NCBI RefSeq assembly: GCF_001269905.1
Contig: NZ_LHVK01000027.1
Location: 1 to 34,694 of the forward strand
From: Pseudomonas corrugata
GTDB lineage: Bacteria; Pseudomonadota; Gammaproteobacteria; Pseudomonadales; Pseudomonadaceae
DNA length: 34,694 nt
Direction of reading: 5' to 3'
In this document: positions 15,288-23,823 of the stretch, one piece after another
How positions within the stretch are numbered: position 1 is the stretch's first letter
Layout: each line of letters starts with the position of its first letter
The notes under the pieces: generated by a model
What the model was told of the DNA's origin: nothing
What the model saw: the letters and a program-made list of their open reading frames with translations, nothing else
Databases searched by the model: none
Position numbers and translations under genes: made by a program

Positions 15288-16382
15288 ATGTGCAAAGGCT
15301 GGTACCTGATTCCCATCCTGCTGTTCAACCTGAGCGTCCACGCCGAAGACTGGCCCGACGAGCAATGGCCAACCGGTCCGACGCCCGTCGGATCGGCCAT
15401 CGAAGCCTTTGAGCAATACGCTTTTGCGCTGCGCGACGATGCCACCCGCCAAGGCATTCGCACTGACGCGCTGCTGGTGGTCCAGGACGGGCGCCTGGTC
15501 TATGAACGCTACGCCGGTTTCACCACCGCAGACACCCCGCACCTGACCTGGTCCATCAGCAAGAGCCTGATGGCGACGGTGTTTGGCGTGGCCTACGGTG
15601 AACAGCGGTTTGCCCTGCAGGATCCGGTAGCCAGGTATTACCCCGCGTTGAGCCACTCGCCGGACCTGACCCTGGCCGATCTTTTCCATTGGGCCTCGGG
15701 CCTGGACTGGCAGGAAGACTACGAATACGCACCGCTCCATTCCTCGGTGGTGGCAATGCTCTACACCCGGGGACGCCGCGACATGGCGGCGTTCACTGCG
15801 CAGCACGAGCGCTACCGTCCACCGGGGGAGTCGTTCCGTTATTCCAGCGGCGACAGCAACCTGTTGGCGGCGGCATTGAAAAATATCGTCGGCCCGGCGC
15901 GATACCCCGACTACCCCTGGACGGCGCTGTTCGAACCGCTGGGCATCCGCCATGCTGTCTGGGAAACCGATGCCAGCGGCACCTTTGTCGGTTCGTCCTA
16001 CGCCTACCTCACAGCGCGCGACCTGGCCCGTGTCGGCTTGCTGATGCAGCGCGATGGCCGTTGGGGCGAGCGGCAACTGATACCCAGGGATTGGGTGGCG
16101 TTCAATCGCGAACCCTTCGCCCGGTTCCAGGCCGGCCAGGACGAGGCCGTGCCCGGCGGACACTGGTGGCTCAACCGCGCCGTCGACCCCACCCTCCGTC
16201 CCTGGCCCGATGCGCCGGCAGACACCTACGCCGCGCTTGGGCATTGGGGGCAGGCGCTGTATGTCATCCCCAGCGCCCGGCTGGTCATCGTGCGTTACGG
16301 CGACGACCGCGACGGCAGCTATCGCCATAACGAATTGCTCAAGCGCGTCATGGCGGCGTTCGCCGCGGCGGTGCAACCATGA
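15288..16382 (+). CDS. Secreted serine hydrolase, class C beta-lactamase/esterase fold
   Basis: This 364-residue protein has a short signal peptide (WYLIPILLFNLSVHA, cleaved before EDWPDEQ). The beta-lactamase/PBP4* family motifs are present: SxxK as Ser89-Ile-Ser-Lys92 in TWSISKSLMA, YxS as Tyr185-Ser-Ser187 in FRYSSGDSN, and HxG as His319-Trp-Gly321 in LGHWGQ. Members include AmpC-like beta-lactamases, D-amino-acid peptidases and esterases (EstB); here the large ESTHER-like group without clinical beta-lactamase traits is more likely. The substrate is unknown. Export to the periplasm is inferred. Its last four bases overlap the start of a small Cys-containing protein (ATGA), so the two are probably made together. 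A REP pair precedes the gene. Confidence 0.85.
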   Translation: MCKGWYLIPILLFNLSVHAEDWPDEQWPTGPTPVGSAIEAFEQYAFALRDDATRQGIRTDALLVVQDGRLVYERYAGFTTADTPHLTWSISKSLMATVFGVAYGEQRFALQDPVARYYPALSHSPDLTLADLFHWASGLDWQEDYEYAPLHSSVVAMLYTRGRRDMAAFTAQHERYRPPGESFRYSSGDSNLLAAALKNIVGPARYPDYPWTALFEPLGIRHAVWETDASGTFVGSSYAYLTARDLARVGLLMQRDGRWGERQLIPRDWVAFNREPFARFQAGQDEAVPGGHWWLNRAVDPTLRPWPDAPADTYAALGHWGQALYVIPSARLVIVRYGDDRDGSYRHNELLKRVMAAFAAAVQP

Positions 16383-16690
16383 GACGCAGGCCGTTGCTGA
16401 CCTTGATGGTGGCGTTGCTTATCGCGCTGCTCAGTTGGATCTGGATCGATCGGGTGGCGCTGCGTGCATTCCCCGACATCATCAGCGCCTACACCGCCAA
16501 AGAGTATTGTTCGTGCCGCTACGTGATGGGGCAACCGGCGGAGTACTGCCGGGGCTACGTGAAGCAATCGGTACCCATCAGCGATTTTCTCGAAACTCCT
16601 GAAACGAAGCGCGTGACGGTCGCCGGGTTGGGGCGCAGCCACAGCGCGCGGTGGTTGGGGGAGCGGCAGGGGTGTCGGTTGGAACCATGA
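16379..16690 (+). CDS. Small membrane-anchored Cys-containing protein of unknown function
   Basis: I do not recognise this 103-residue protein. An N-terminal hydrophobic helix (LLTLMVALLIALLSWIWI, residues 6-23) follows basic residues (MRRR), suggesting a membrane anchor with the rest in the periplasm. Four cysteines occur: Cys44 and Cys46 (YCSCRY), Cys57 (EYCRGY) and Cys99 near the end. The CxC-x10-C arrangement could hold a disulphide or a metal. The ATG overlaps the preceding hydrolase stop by 4 bp, so it is translationally coupled to that enzyme and might act as its partner. Pairing with the hydrolase is the only functional clue. Confidence 0.72.
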   Translation: MRRRPLLTLMVALLIALLSWIWIDRVALRAFPDIISAYTAKEYCSCRYVMGQPAEYCRGYVKQSVPISDFLETPETKRVTVAGLGRSHSARWLGERQGCRLEP

Positions 16691-16729
16691 ACTTGGTGCA
16701 ACGCGAACCCAATATGGCAAGCGGATGGA

Positions 16730-16938
16730 TCTGCGGCTAGGGGACTCATCTGTGGCTAGGGGATATTTTTCTGTGGCGAGGGGATTTATCCCCGCTGGGT
16801 TGCGAAGCGACCCCAGGATCTATCAGCCACTGCGATGAATCAGGCTGGACGCAAGGAGGGTTGCTTCGCAACCCAGCGGGGATAAATCCCCTCGCCACAG
16901 ATGAGTCCTCTGCCACAGATAACTCCCCTAGCCACAAG
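16730..16938. repeat. Large multi-unit inverted repeat, GTGGCGAGGGGATTTATCCCC family
   Basis: The core is two perfect 38-bp arms (16771-16808 and 16863-16900) that start CTGTGGCGAGGGGATTTATC and contain CCCCGCTGGGTTGCGAAGC. Outside the core each arm carries two further diverged copies of the unit tip (CTGTGGCTAGGGGA...), making three tandem tips per side. The 54-bp loop (16809-16862) is non-conserved. No gene is visible between 16691 and 17034. Confidence 0.88.
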
Positions 16939-17034
16939 GAGTCTGCTGGCCGGGTGATTGGTTAAACAGACAGTTTGCAAGCGTCCTCGGCCCGGTTAAG
17001 GTTCGCCACAGGTTTATCTGTCCTCCGAGTGTGT

Positions 17035-17625
17035 ATGTTCAAGCGGTTTCTTTCCCTCGCTGTCGCGACTTTGCTGCTGGCCGGCGCTGTGCTGCCTGCC
17101 CGGGCCGACTGGTACCTGGACGGTGAGTCGTCAAGGTTGTCGTTTATCAGCAGCAAGAACGGCAATGTTTCCGAGGTCCAGCGCTTCCTGGTGTTGCATG
17201 GTCAGGTCCAGCCCAAGGGGTTGGCGCGGCTGGAAGTGGAGCTGGAGTCGATCAATAGCGGCATCCCCCTGCGAGATGAGCGCATGCGCGCCGAACTGTT
17301 CGACATCAAGCAGTTTGCCGAAGCCACCATCACTGCACAGATCGACCTGTTGCCGATTCAGGACCTGGCCAACGGCGCACAGCTGGAGCTGCGCCTGCCG
17401 CTGACTGTGGACTTGCATGGCAAACAACATGAATACAACGTCGAACTCCTGGCGACGCGGCTGGATGAGCGCCGCTTCCAGGTGGTGACCCTGGAGCCGG
17501 TGGTGCTCGACGCGGCAGACTTCGACCTGGCGCCGGGGCTGGAGACGTTGAGAGAAATGGCCGGGCTGTCGGCCATCAGCCTGTCGGTACCGGTGAATGC
17601 GGTGCTGATCTTCACGGCGCGTTGA
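17035..17625 (+). CDS. YceI-like periplasmic protein
   Basis: This 196-residue protein has a clear signal peptide (FLSLAVATLLLAGAVLPARA, cleaved before DWYLDGES). The mature part follows the YceI/lipocalin-like pattern: WYLDGESSRLSFISSKNG at the start, SGIPLRDERMRAELFDIKQF in the middle, and an LPLTVDLHGKQHEYNV strand. YceI proteins form a beta-barrel with a hydrophobic cavity that binds isoprenoids such as polyprenyl quinones in the periplasm. I chose ATG 17035 because earlier in-frame starts would place charged residues before the signal peptide. No strong ribosome-binding site is visible. Only 1 bp separates its stop from the phospholipase D gene, so they form an operon. Ligand and role are unknown. 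Confidence 0.82.
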   Translation: MFKRFLSLAVATLLLAGAVLPARADWYLDGESSRLSFISSKNGNVSEVQRFLVLHGQVQPKGLARLEVELESINSGIPLRDERMRAELFDIKQFAEATITAQIDLLPIQDLANGAQLELRLPLTVDLHGKQHEYNVELLATRLDERRFQVVTLEPVVLDAADFDLAPGLETLREMAGLSAISLSVPVNAVLIFTAR

Positions 17626-17626
17626 C

Positions 17627-18784
17627 ATGAGTGGCCCGGTCTTTCCATGGCGTGAAGGCAATCGGTTCGAGCTGTTGATTGACGGCCCGCAGTTCTTTCC
17701 ACGCATGCTCGTGGAAATCGCCCGTGCCCAGGAGCAAGTCGAACTGGAGCTGTACCTGGTGGAGGCGGGCGCCTGCGCCGAAGCGATGGTCCAGGCCCTT
17801 GTCCAGGCCGCTGAGCGCGGTGTCCGGGTGCGTTGCCTGTTCGATGACTACGGCAGCCTGGCGTTTACTCTTGGCCTGCGTAATCGTCTGATCGAGGCCG
17901 GTGTGGAACTGCGTTTCTACAACCGCCTGAGCTGGCGCCGCTGGGTGCTTAACTTCTACCGCGACCACCGCAAACTGTTGTTGGTGGACCAGCGTCTGGC
18001 GGTGGTCGGCGGTACCGGGGTGACCGACGAGTTCTGGAACCCTGTCGACGACCGCAGCGAGTGGCATGAAGTGATGGTGGAAATCGTCGGCCCGCTGGTG
18101 CTGGACTGGCAGATGTTGTTCGATCGCCAGTGGCTCGCCAACCGCCATCGCCAGGCCTGGAAGCCCGCTTCCAATTTCGGCCTGCCGCGTCTGCCCAGGG
18201 TTCCACCGGCGGGCGAGGGCATGGGCCGGGTGGCGTATGCGGATGCCCGTCAGCACCGCGATATCCTGCAATCATTGTCCCGGGCCTTGAACAGCGGCCA
18301 GAAACGCATCTGGATGGCGACGCCGTACTTCCTGCCGACCTGGAACGTGCGCCGATCCTTGCGCAAGGCCGCAGCCCGGGGCATAGACGTACGGCTGTTA
18401 CTCACCGGCCCGCGCACCGACCATCCGTCCGTACGCTACGCCGGGCACCGGTACTACCCGCGCCTGCTCAAGGCCGGCGTGAAGATCTTCGAGTACCAGC
18501 CGTGTTTCCTGCACTTGAAGATGGTGCTGGTGGACGACTGGGTCAGCATCGGTTCCTGCAATTTCGATCACTGGAACCTGCGCTTCAACCTGGAGGCGAA
18601 CCTCGAAGCCCTGGATTCCCGGCTCAGCCGTGCAGTAGCGGCAAGCTTCGAGCAAGACTTCACCCAAAGCCTGCAAGTCAGTCTCGACGCCTGGCAGCGC
18701 CGACCGTTGTGGAAGCGCCTCAAGCAGCGGTTGTGGGGGTTGGTGGATCGGTTGGTGGTGAATCTGCTGGATCGGCGGGGCTGA
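17627..18784 (+). CDS. Cardiolipin synthase B-like phospholipase D
   Basis: This 385-residue protein has two HKD catalytic motifs: His114-x-Lys116-x4-Asp121 in YRDHRKLLLVDQRLAVVGGT, and His296-x-Lys298-x4-Asp303 in FLHLKMVLVDDWVSIGS. The intervening region includes VELELYLVEAG and ATPYFLPTWNVRRSLRKAAA, both typical of ClsB/YbhO. These enzymes condense phosphatidylglycerol with phosphatidylethanolamine or another PG to make cardiolipin at the inner membrane; no membrane helix is present, as in ClsB. The start lies 1 bp after the YceI-like stop. No independent ribosome-binding site is apparent, so translation may rely on coupling. Whether it makes cardiolipin or another phospholipid is not shown by sequence. 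Confidence 0.88.
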   Translation: MSGPVFPWREGNRFELLIDGPQFFPRMLVEIARAQEQVELELYLVEAGACAEAMVQALVQAAERGVRVRCLFDDYGSLAFTLGLRNRLIEAGVELRFYNRLSWRRWVLNFYRDHRKLLLVDQRLAVVGGTGVTDEFWNPVDDRSEWHEVMVEIVGPLVLDWQMLFDRQWLANRHRQAWKPASNFGLPRLPRVPPAGEGMGRVAYADARQHRDILQSLSRALNSGQKRIWMATPYFLPTWNVRRSLRKAAARGIDVRLLLTGPRTDHPSVRYAGHRYYPRLLKAGVKIFEYQPCFLHLKMVLVDDWVSIGSCNFDHWNLRFNLEANLEALDSRLSRAVAASFEQDFTQSLQVSLDAWQRRPLWKRLKQRLWGLVDRLVVNLLDRRG

Positions 18785-18803
18785 TCCAGACACCCATAAA
18801 CAA

Positions 18804-18895
18804 CTGTGGGAGCGAGCCTGCTCGCGATAGCGGTGAATCAGTCAACCACTCAGTTGGCTGACATACCGCTATCGCGAGCAGGCTCGCTCCCACAG
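18804..18895. repeat. REP inverted pair (REPIN-like) between convergent genes
   Basis: Class A arms at 18804-18834 and 18865-18895 are perfect 31-bp reverse complements (CTGTGGGAGCGAGCC plus TGCTCGCGATAGCGGT). The pair fills the gap between the ends of the phospholipase D gene and bglX. Confidence 0.94.
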
Positions 18896-18916
18896 GGGAG
18901 TCATGTCGCTCTGGAG

Positions 18917-21208
18917 TCAGAGCAACTCAAAACTCTGCTGCTTCACATCCTGGGAGTCCAGGCCGATCTGCACGTTGAATTTGCCTGGTTCAGCCGCATA
19001 CTTGAGCTGGGCGTTGTAGAACTTCAGGTCGTCTTCGCTGATGGTGAAGTGAATGACCTTCTTCTCGCCCGCCTTGAGCATCACCTTCTGGAAGTTCTTC
19101 AGTTCCTTCACCGGGCGGATGATCGAGCCGGTCACGTCCTGGATGTACAGCTGCACCACGGTTTCGCCGTCACGCTTGCCGGTGTTCTCCACGGTCACGC
19201 TGGCGTCGAGCTTGCCGGTCTTGTTCAGAGTGGTTGAGGACAGGGCCATGTCTGACAGGCTGAACTCGGTGTAGCTCAGGCCGTAGCCGAACGGGTACAG
19301 CGGGCCGGTGGTGTCATCGAAGTACTGCGAGGTGTAGTTGCCTGGCTTGCCCGGGGTGAACGGACGGCCAATGCTCAGGTGGTTGTAGTAGGTCGGAATC
19401 TGACCCACCGAGCGTGGGAAAGTGATTGGCAGTTTGCCCGACGGGTTGTAGTCGCCGAACAGCACGTCGGCGATGGCGTTGCCGCCTTCGGTGCCGCTGA
19501 ACCAGGTTTCCAGGATCGCATCGGCCTGCTGCTTTTCTTCCCGCAACGAAAGCGGACGGCCGTTCATCAGTACCAGCACCAGCGGCTTGCCGGTGGCCTT
19601 CAGGGCCTTGATCAATTCGCGCTGGCTGGCGGGGATGTTCAGGTCGGTGCGACTCGACGACTCGTGGGACATGCCCCGGGACTCACCCACGGCGGCCACT
19701 ACCACATCGGCTTGCTTGGCGGCTTCTACCGCTTCGTCGATCAGCACCTGCGCCGGGCGCGGATCGTTCACCACTTCCGGTGCGTCGAAATTGAGGAAGT
19801 TCAGGTAGTCGAGCACCTTCTTGTCGCTGGTGATGTTGGCGCCACGGGCGTAGATGAACTTGGCGTCACCGCCAAGGGCACGGCTCATGCCATCGAACAG
19901 GGTGACCGACTGCGCAGGGCGACCGGCGGCGGCCCAACTGCCCATCATGTCGATCGGTGCCTTGGCCAGCGGGCCGACCAGGGCGATTTTTGCGTTCTTC
20001 TTCAGGGGCAGGGTCTGGTTGCGGTTTTCCAGCAGGACCATGCTGCGGCGTGCCACGTCGCGGGCATCGCTGCGGTGCAGTCGGCTTTCGGCGTAGGTGT
20101 CGGCCGGGTCATCCTCGGCCTTGCCGATGCGCAGGTACGGGTCTTTGAACAGCCCCATGTCGTACTTGGCGACGAGCACTTCACGCACGGCGTTGTCGAT
20201 GTCGCTCTGCTCGATCTCGCCGGATTTGAGCAGTCCAGGCAATTCCTTGCCATACAGCGAGTCGTTCATGCTCATGTCGATGCCGGCCTTGATCGCCAGT
20301 TTTGCCGCTTCGCGGCCGTCCCGGGCGACGCCGTGCTTGATCAGTTCGAAGATGGCGCCATGATCACTGACGGCCAGGCCCTTGAAGCCCCATTCCTTGC
20401 GCAGCAGATCGTTCATCAGCCAGGTGTTGGCCGTGGCCGGCACGCCGTTGATGGAGTTCAACGCGACCATCACTCCGCCGGCACCGGCATCGATGGCGGC
20501 GCGGTAAGGAGGCAGATAGTCCTGGTACATTTTCACCGGGCTCATGTCCACGGTGTTGTAGTCCCGGCCGCCTTCGACGGCACCGTACAAGGCAAAGTGC
20601 TTGACGCTGGCCATGATGCTGTCGGCCGCGTTGGCGCCGCTGCCCTGGAACGCCTTGACCATCACCCCGGCAATGCGCGACACCAGGTAGGTGTCCTCAC
20701 CAAAGCCCTCGGAGGTCCGGCCCCAGCGTGGGTCACGGGAAATATCGACCATCGGCGCGAAGGTGATGTCCAGGCTGTCGGCCGCGGCTTCCTTGGCGGC
20801 GATGCGGCCGGAGTGGTAGATGGCGTCCATGTCCCAGCTCGAAGCCAGGGCCAGGGGAATAGGGAAAATGGTGCGGTGACCGTGGATCACGTCATAGGCG
20901 AAGAACATCGGGATCTTCAACCGGCTGCGCATGGCCGCGTCCTGCATCGGGCGGTTTTCGGCGCGGGTGATGGAGTTGAACGTGCCGCCGATGTTGCCGG
21001 CGGCGATTTCCTTGCGGATCATCTCCCGGGGCATTTCCGGGCCGATGCTGATCAGGCGTAACTGGCCGATCTTTTCCTCGAGGGTCATTTGTTTCATCAG
21101 GTTGCTGATGAAAGCGTCCTTGTTCTCTATGGGGGCTGGCAGGTTGTCGGCTAATACGGATTGACTGGCCAGACTGACAAACAGGCCCAGCAAACACAGC
21201 TTCTTCAT
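18917..21208 (-). CDS. bglX: Periplasmic beta-glucosidase, glycoside hydrolase family 3
   Basis: At 763 residues this matches BglX in length and layout. A signal peptide (LCLLGLFVSLASQSVLA, cleaved before DNLPAPIEN) sends it to the periplasm. The N-terminal TIM-barrel domain contains MTLEEKIGQLRLI, the segment APMVDISRDPRWGRTSEGFG and SVKHFALYGAVEGGRDYN. The predicted nucleophile is Asp282 in GLAVSDHGAIFEL. The second alpha/beta domain and a C-terminal fibronectin-III-like domain (VTVENTGKRDGETVVQLYIQ) follow. It would cleave terminal beta-linked glucose from oligosaccharides. Only a weak GAGA ribosome-binding site precedes the ATG. The gene is transcribed alone, divergent from the lemA operon. 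Confidence 0.94.
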   Translation of the reverse strand: MKKLCLLGLFVSLASQSVLADNLPAPIENKDAFISNLMKQMTLEEKIGQLRLISIGPEMPREMIRKEIAAGNIGGTFNSITRAENRPMQDAAMRSRLKIPMFFAYDVIHGHRTIFPIPLALASSWDMDAIYHSGRIAAKEAAADSLDITFAPMVDISRDPRWGRTSEGFGEDTYLVSRIAGVMVKAFQGSGANAADSIMASVKHFALYGAVEGGRDYNTVDMSPVKMYQDYLPPYRAAIDAGAGGVMVALNSINGVPATANTWLMNDLLRKEWGFKGLAVSDHGAIFELIKHGVARDGREAAKLAIKAGIDMSMNDSLYGKELPGLLKSGEIEQSDIDNAVREVLVAKYDMGLFKDPYLRIGKAEDDPADTYAESRLHRSDARDVARRSMVLLENRNQTLPLKKNAKIALVGPLAKAPIDMMGSWAAAGRPAQSVTLFDGMSRALGGDAKFIYARGANITSDKKVLDYLNFLNFDAPEVVNDPRPAQVLIDEAVEAAKQADVVVAAVGESRGMSHESSSRTDLNIPASQRELIKALKATGKPLVLVLMNGRPLSLREEKQQADAILETWFSGTEGGNAIADVLFGDYNPSGKLPITFPRSVGQIPTYYNHLSIGRPFTPGKPGNYTSQYFDDTTGPLYPFGYGLSYTEFSLSDMALSSTTLNKTGKLDASVTVENTGKRDGETVVQLYIQDVTGSIIRPVKELKNFQKVMLKAGEKKVIHFTISEDDLKFYNAQLKYAAEPGKFNVQIGLDSQDVKQQSFELL

Positions 21209-21455
21209 GAATAGTTTTCTCGCAGGCCCAAAGGCGGTAATCAGGACACGCCGTCAGCCAAAATGTGAGGAGTGGCTATTGTTGTTCGGTCAAATGCAGC
21301 ACACTTTCGAACCCATGGGGCTGAACTTAGTTTCGCACCGCGCATCTTTTAGCCCATCGATCCGTTTCAATCCAGTGTGGCGGCAGATTATGCCCCAGAC
21401 ACTGGGGATAGGTGGTCGTGTTTTCCAATGTAAAGGCAAGGGAGAGCTTCACCTG

Positions 21456-22064
21456 ATGAATCTACGAATGAACCACCGAAGCGGCTTGCAAATGCTGGCC
21501 CTGATGCTGTTCACCTCGCTGCTGGCCGGCTGCGGAATCAACACTATTCCGACCCTCGACGAACAAGCCAAGGCTGCCTGGGGTCAGGTACAGAACCAGT
21601 ACCAGCGCCGCGCCGATCTGATCCCGAACCTGGTGGAAACCGTCAAGGGCTATGCCGAGCATGAGCAGGAAACCCTGACCGCCGTCATCGAGGCGCGGGC
21701 CAAGGCCACCTCGATCCAGGTCGATGCCAGCACTCTGGACAACCCTGAGAAACTCAAGCAGTTCCAACAGGCCCAGGATCAGTTGACCGGTGCGCTGAGC
21801 CGCTTGATGGTGGTGTCCGAGCGCTATCCGGACCTCAAGGCCAACCAGAACTTCCTGGCGCTGCAATCGCAGCTCGAAGGCACCGAGAACCGTATCGCCG
21901 TGGCCCGCCGCGACTTCATTCTGGCGGTGCAGAAGTACAATACCGAGATCCGGACCTTTCCGGGGCGGTTGTGGCACAGCGTGATGTACAGCGACCTGCC
22001 GATCCGCGAAACCTTCGAGGCCACTAGTCCCGACGCCGAAAAAGCGCCGCAGGTGAAATTCTGA
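21456..22064 (+). CDS. LemA-family lipoprotein
   Basis: This 202-residue membrane-attached protein has an N-terminal hydrophobic stretch with lipobox LLAGC (Cys26), followed by GINTIPTLDEQAKAAWGQVQ. The LemA signature RADLIPNLVETVKGYAEHEQ comes next, then a long alpha-helical region. The family is widespread, and its role is mostly unknown. This is not the LemA/GacS sensor kinase of plant-pathogenic pseudomonads. I chose ATG 21456 because GGGAG lies 11 bp upstream and the lipoprotein signal then starts properly; in-frame codons back to 21207 have no family similarity. The gap 21209-21455 holds only the divergent promoters. It precedes two TPM-domain genes, the usual LemA neighbours. Confidence 0.88.
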   Translation: MNLRMNHRSGLQMLALMLFTSLLAGCGINTIPTLDEQAKAAWGQVQNQYQRRADLIPNLVETVKGYAEHEQETLTAVIEARAKATSIQVDASTLDNPEKLKQFQQAQDQLTGALSRLMVVSERYPDLKANQNFLALQSQLEGTENRIAVARRDFILAVQKYNTEIRTFPGRLWHSVMYSDLPIRETFEATSPDAEKAPQVKF

Positions 22065-22088
22065 TCGATACCCGGCAGCCTGAAGCGT

Positions 22089-22178
22089 TGTGGGAGCGGG
22101 CTTGCTCGCGAAGGCGGCAGCACATCCAATAATGTTGCCCGCTGACCCACCGCTTTCGCGAGCAAGCCCGCTCCCACA
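22089..22178. repeat. REP inverted pair inside the lemA-TPM operon
   Basis: Arms TGTGGGAGCGGGCTTGCTCG plus CGAA, and their reverse complement ending CGCTCCCACA at 22178, enclose a loop. The element lies within an otherwise tight operon. Its last bases merge into the AGAGG ribosome-binding site (22178-22182) of the next gene. Confidence 0.93.
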
Positions 22179-22187
22179 GAGGTTCCA

Positions 22188-22943
22188 ATGCGTGTGTTGA
22201 AATTTGGCCTGGTGCTGTTGCTCTGGGTGTTTGCAGTCACGGCCCAGGCCGAGTTGAAGTTTCCGGCGCTGACCGGGCGGGTGGTGGACACCGCCCAACT
22301 GCTCCAGCCAACGGTGCGCGATCAGCTGGACGCGCAGCTCAAGGCCCACGAGCAGGCGACCGGCGAGCAGGTGGTCGTTGTCACGCTGCCGGACCTGCAA
22401 GGTTCCAGCATCGAAGACTTCGGCTATCAGTTGGGGCGCCACTGGGGCATCGGGCAGAAGGACAAGAATAACGGCGCACTGTTGATCGTGGCCCGGGACG
22501 ACCGGAAACTGCGGATCGAAGTGGGCTACGGCCTGGAAGATCGCCTGACCGATGCCCAGAGTTCGGTGATTATCAACCAGATCATCACTCCGGCCTTCAA
22601 GACCGGCAACTTCAACAAAGGTATCAGTGACGGCGTGGCGGCGATGCTGGTGGTGCTGGGGGGCAGCCCACTGGAAGCGCCGGCCGCTGCATACGCTTCA
22701 GGCGAGCAGGAGGAGGGTGACTTCGTCTCGCGTCATCCGTGGACGTTCGTGATGCTGGTGATGCTGTTCATCGTCACGATCATGGTCGGCCAGGTGCTGG
22801 GGATCCTGCCTGCCGGACGGGGCGGCTCCAGCGGCTCGAGCGGGGGCGGCTTTGGCGGCGGCGGTTTCGGCGGTGGCGGGGGGGGCGGTTTCAGCGGTGG
22901 CGGTGGCAGTTTCGGGGGCGGCGGTTCGTCGGGCGGCTGGTGA
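22188..22943 (+). CDS. TPM-domain protein, YgcG-like
   Basis: This 251-residue protein has a signal peptide (FGLVLLLWVFAVTAQA, cleaved before ELKFPAL). A TPM domain follows (about residues 24-160), with TGRVVDTAQLLQPTVRDQLD and the core IEVGYGLEDRLTDAQSSVII. A membrane helix (about 183-207, TFVMLVMLFIVTIMVGQVLGIL) precedes a glycine-rich tail (about 210-251) ending GGSSGGW. TPM domains have been linked to phosphatase activity and photosystem repair in plants; in bacteria the role is unknown, and the LemA-TPM pairing suggests a membrane-quality or envelope-stress function (inference). The ribosome-binding site AGAGG overlaps the end of the REP pair. ATG 22188 is the only sensible start. Confidence 0.88.
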   Translation: MRVLKFGLVLLLWVFAVTAQAELKFPALTGRVVDTAQLLQPTVRDQLDAQLKAHEQATGEQVVVVTLPDLQGSSIEDFGYQLGRHWGIGQKDKNNGALLIVARDDRKLRIEVGYGLEDRLTDAQSSVIINQIITPAFKTGNFNKGISDGVAAMLVVLGGSPLEAPAAAYASGEQEEGDFVSRHPWTFVMLVMLFIVTIMVGQVLGILPAGRGGSSGSSGGGFGGGGFGGGGGGGFSGGGGSFGGGGSSGGW

Positions 22944-22971
22944 CAATAATAATGAGCAGGCACTTTTAACC

Positions 22972-23589
22972 ATGGCATTACTGACTGAACACGAACAACG
23001 CAAGGTGGCCGAAGCCATCGCCCGGGTCGAGCGGGACACTGACGCCGAACTGGTCACGGTGCTCGCGGCACGTGCCGACGACTATGCTTACATCCCGTTG
23101 CTATGGGCCAGCCTGCTGGCCCTGGTGGTGCCGGGGGTGCTGTATTACCTGTCGGGCTGGTTGACCATGCACAGCCTGCTGCTGGTGCAATGGATCAGTT
23201 TCATCGTGCTGTGCCTGGTGTTTCGCATTCCGAAGGTCACCACCCACCTGATCCCTCGCTCGGTGCGCCACTGGCGGGCTTCCAACCTGGCTCGCCGACA
23301 GTTTCTCGAACAGAACCTGCACCACACCGTGGGCAGTACCGGAATGCTGATCTTTGTCAGCGAGGCCGAGCGTTACGTGGAGATCCTGGTGGACGAGGGT
23401 ATTTCCAAACGCCTCGACAACCGGAACTGGGATGCCATTGTCGCGGCCTTCACCGAGCAGGTCCGCCAGGGGCAGACGTTGCAAGGCTTCGTGACCTGCA
23501 TCGAAGCCTGCGGCGAATTGCTCAAGACGCATGTCCCGGTGACTCATGAGCGCAATGAGCTGCCGAACCGGTTGGTGGTGCTGGGCTAG
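22972..23589 (+). CDS. Second TPM-domain membrane protein
   Basis: This 205-residue protein is the usual third member of LemA-TPM-TPM operons. It starts ALLTEHEQRKVAEAIARVER (TPM N-terminal helix), followed by DTDAELVTVLAARADDY. Two membrane helices come next (about residues 40-62 and 67-85: YIPLLWASLLALVVPGVLYY, and SLLLVQWISFIVLCLVFRI). The C-terminal part RYVEILVDEGISKRLDNRNW matches the second half of a TPM domain, so the domain appears to be split by the membrane segment. There is no signal peptide. The gap from the previous stop is 28 bp. A weak GAGCAGG ribosome-binding site is present. Its role is unknown. Confidence 0.84.
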   Translation: MALLTEHEQRKVAEAIARVERDTDAELVTVLAARADDYAYIPLLWASLLALVVPGVLYYLSGWLTMHSLLLVQWISFIVLCLVFRIPKVTTHLIPRSVRHWRASNLARRQFLEQNLHHTVGSTGMLIFVSEAERYVEILVDEGISKRLDNRNWDAIVAAFTEQVRQGQTLQGFVTCIEACGELLKTHVPVTHERNELPNRLVVLG

Positions 23590-23632
23590 AACCTGCCGGC
23601 GGAACACATTGGGGGAGGAAACTGTGGGGAAC

Positions 23633-23725
23633 CTGTGGGAGCAAGGCTTGCCCGCGATGAAGGCGCCTCGGTCCCAGGGTAGGCTGCGGCGATAACTTCA
23701 TCGCGGGCAAGCCTTGCTCCCACAG
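23633..23725. repeat. REP inverted pair, GCAAGGCTTGCCCGCGATGAAG variant
   Basis: Perfect 30-bp arms (23633-23662 and 23696-23725) start CTGTGGGAGCAAGGCTTG and continue CCCGCGATGAAG. The loop is non-conserved. It is followed by ATAAATCCCCTCGCTAC, a fragment of the other family seen at 16771. Confidence 0.93.
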
Positions 23726-23823
23726 ATAAATCCCCTCGCTACAAGAATTCCCCGTGCCCTGACACTTCATTCCTCTTAAAATACCCACCACTCCCGATCC
23801 GTCCGTCCCGAGGCCGCTTTTTC

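Noticed and set aside
19379..21061. 560-residue frame opposite bglX
   Set aside because: It lies wholly within the GH3 gene on the other strand and has no family features; a codon-bias artefact.
21207..21455. N-terminal extension of the LemA gene
   Set aside because: The extension has no LemA similarity and would bury the lipoprotein signal; ATG 21456 has a proper ribosome-binding site.
22852..22978. Glycine/proline-rich overlapping frames at the end of the first TPM gene
   Set aside because: They arise from GGC repeats encoding the glycine tail of the TPM protein; the proline-rich frame is its antisense.
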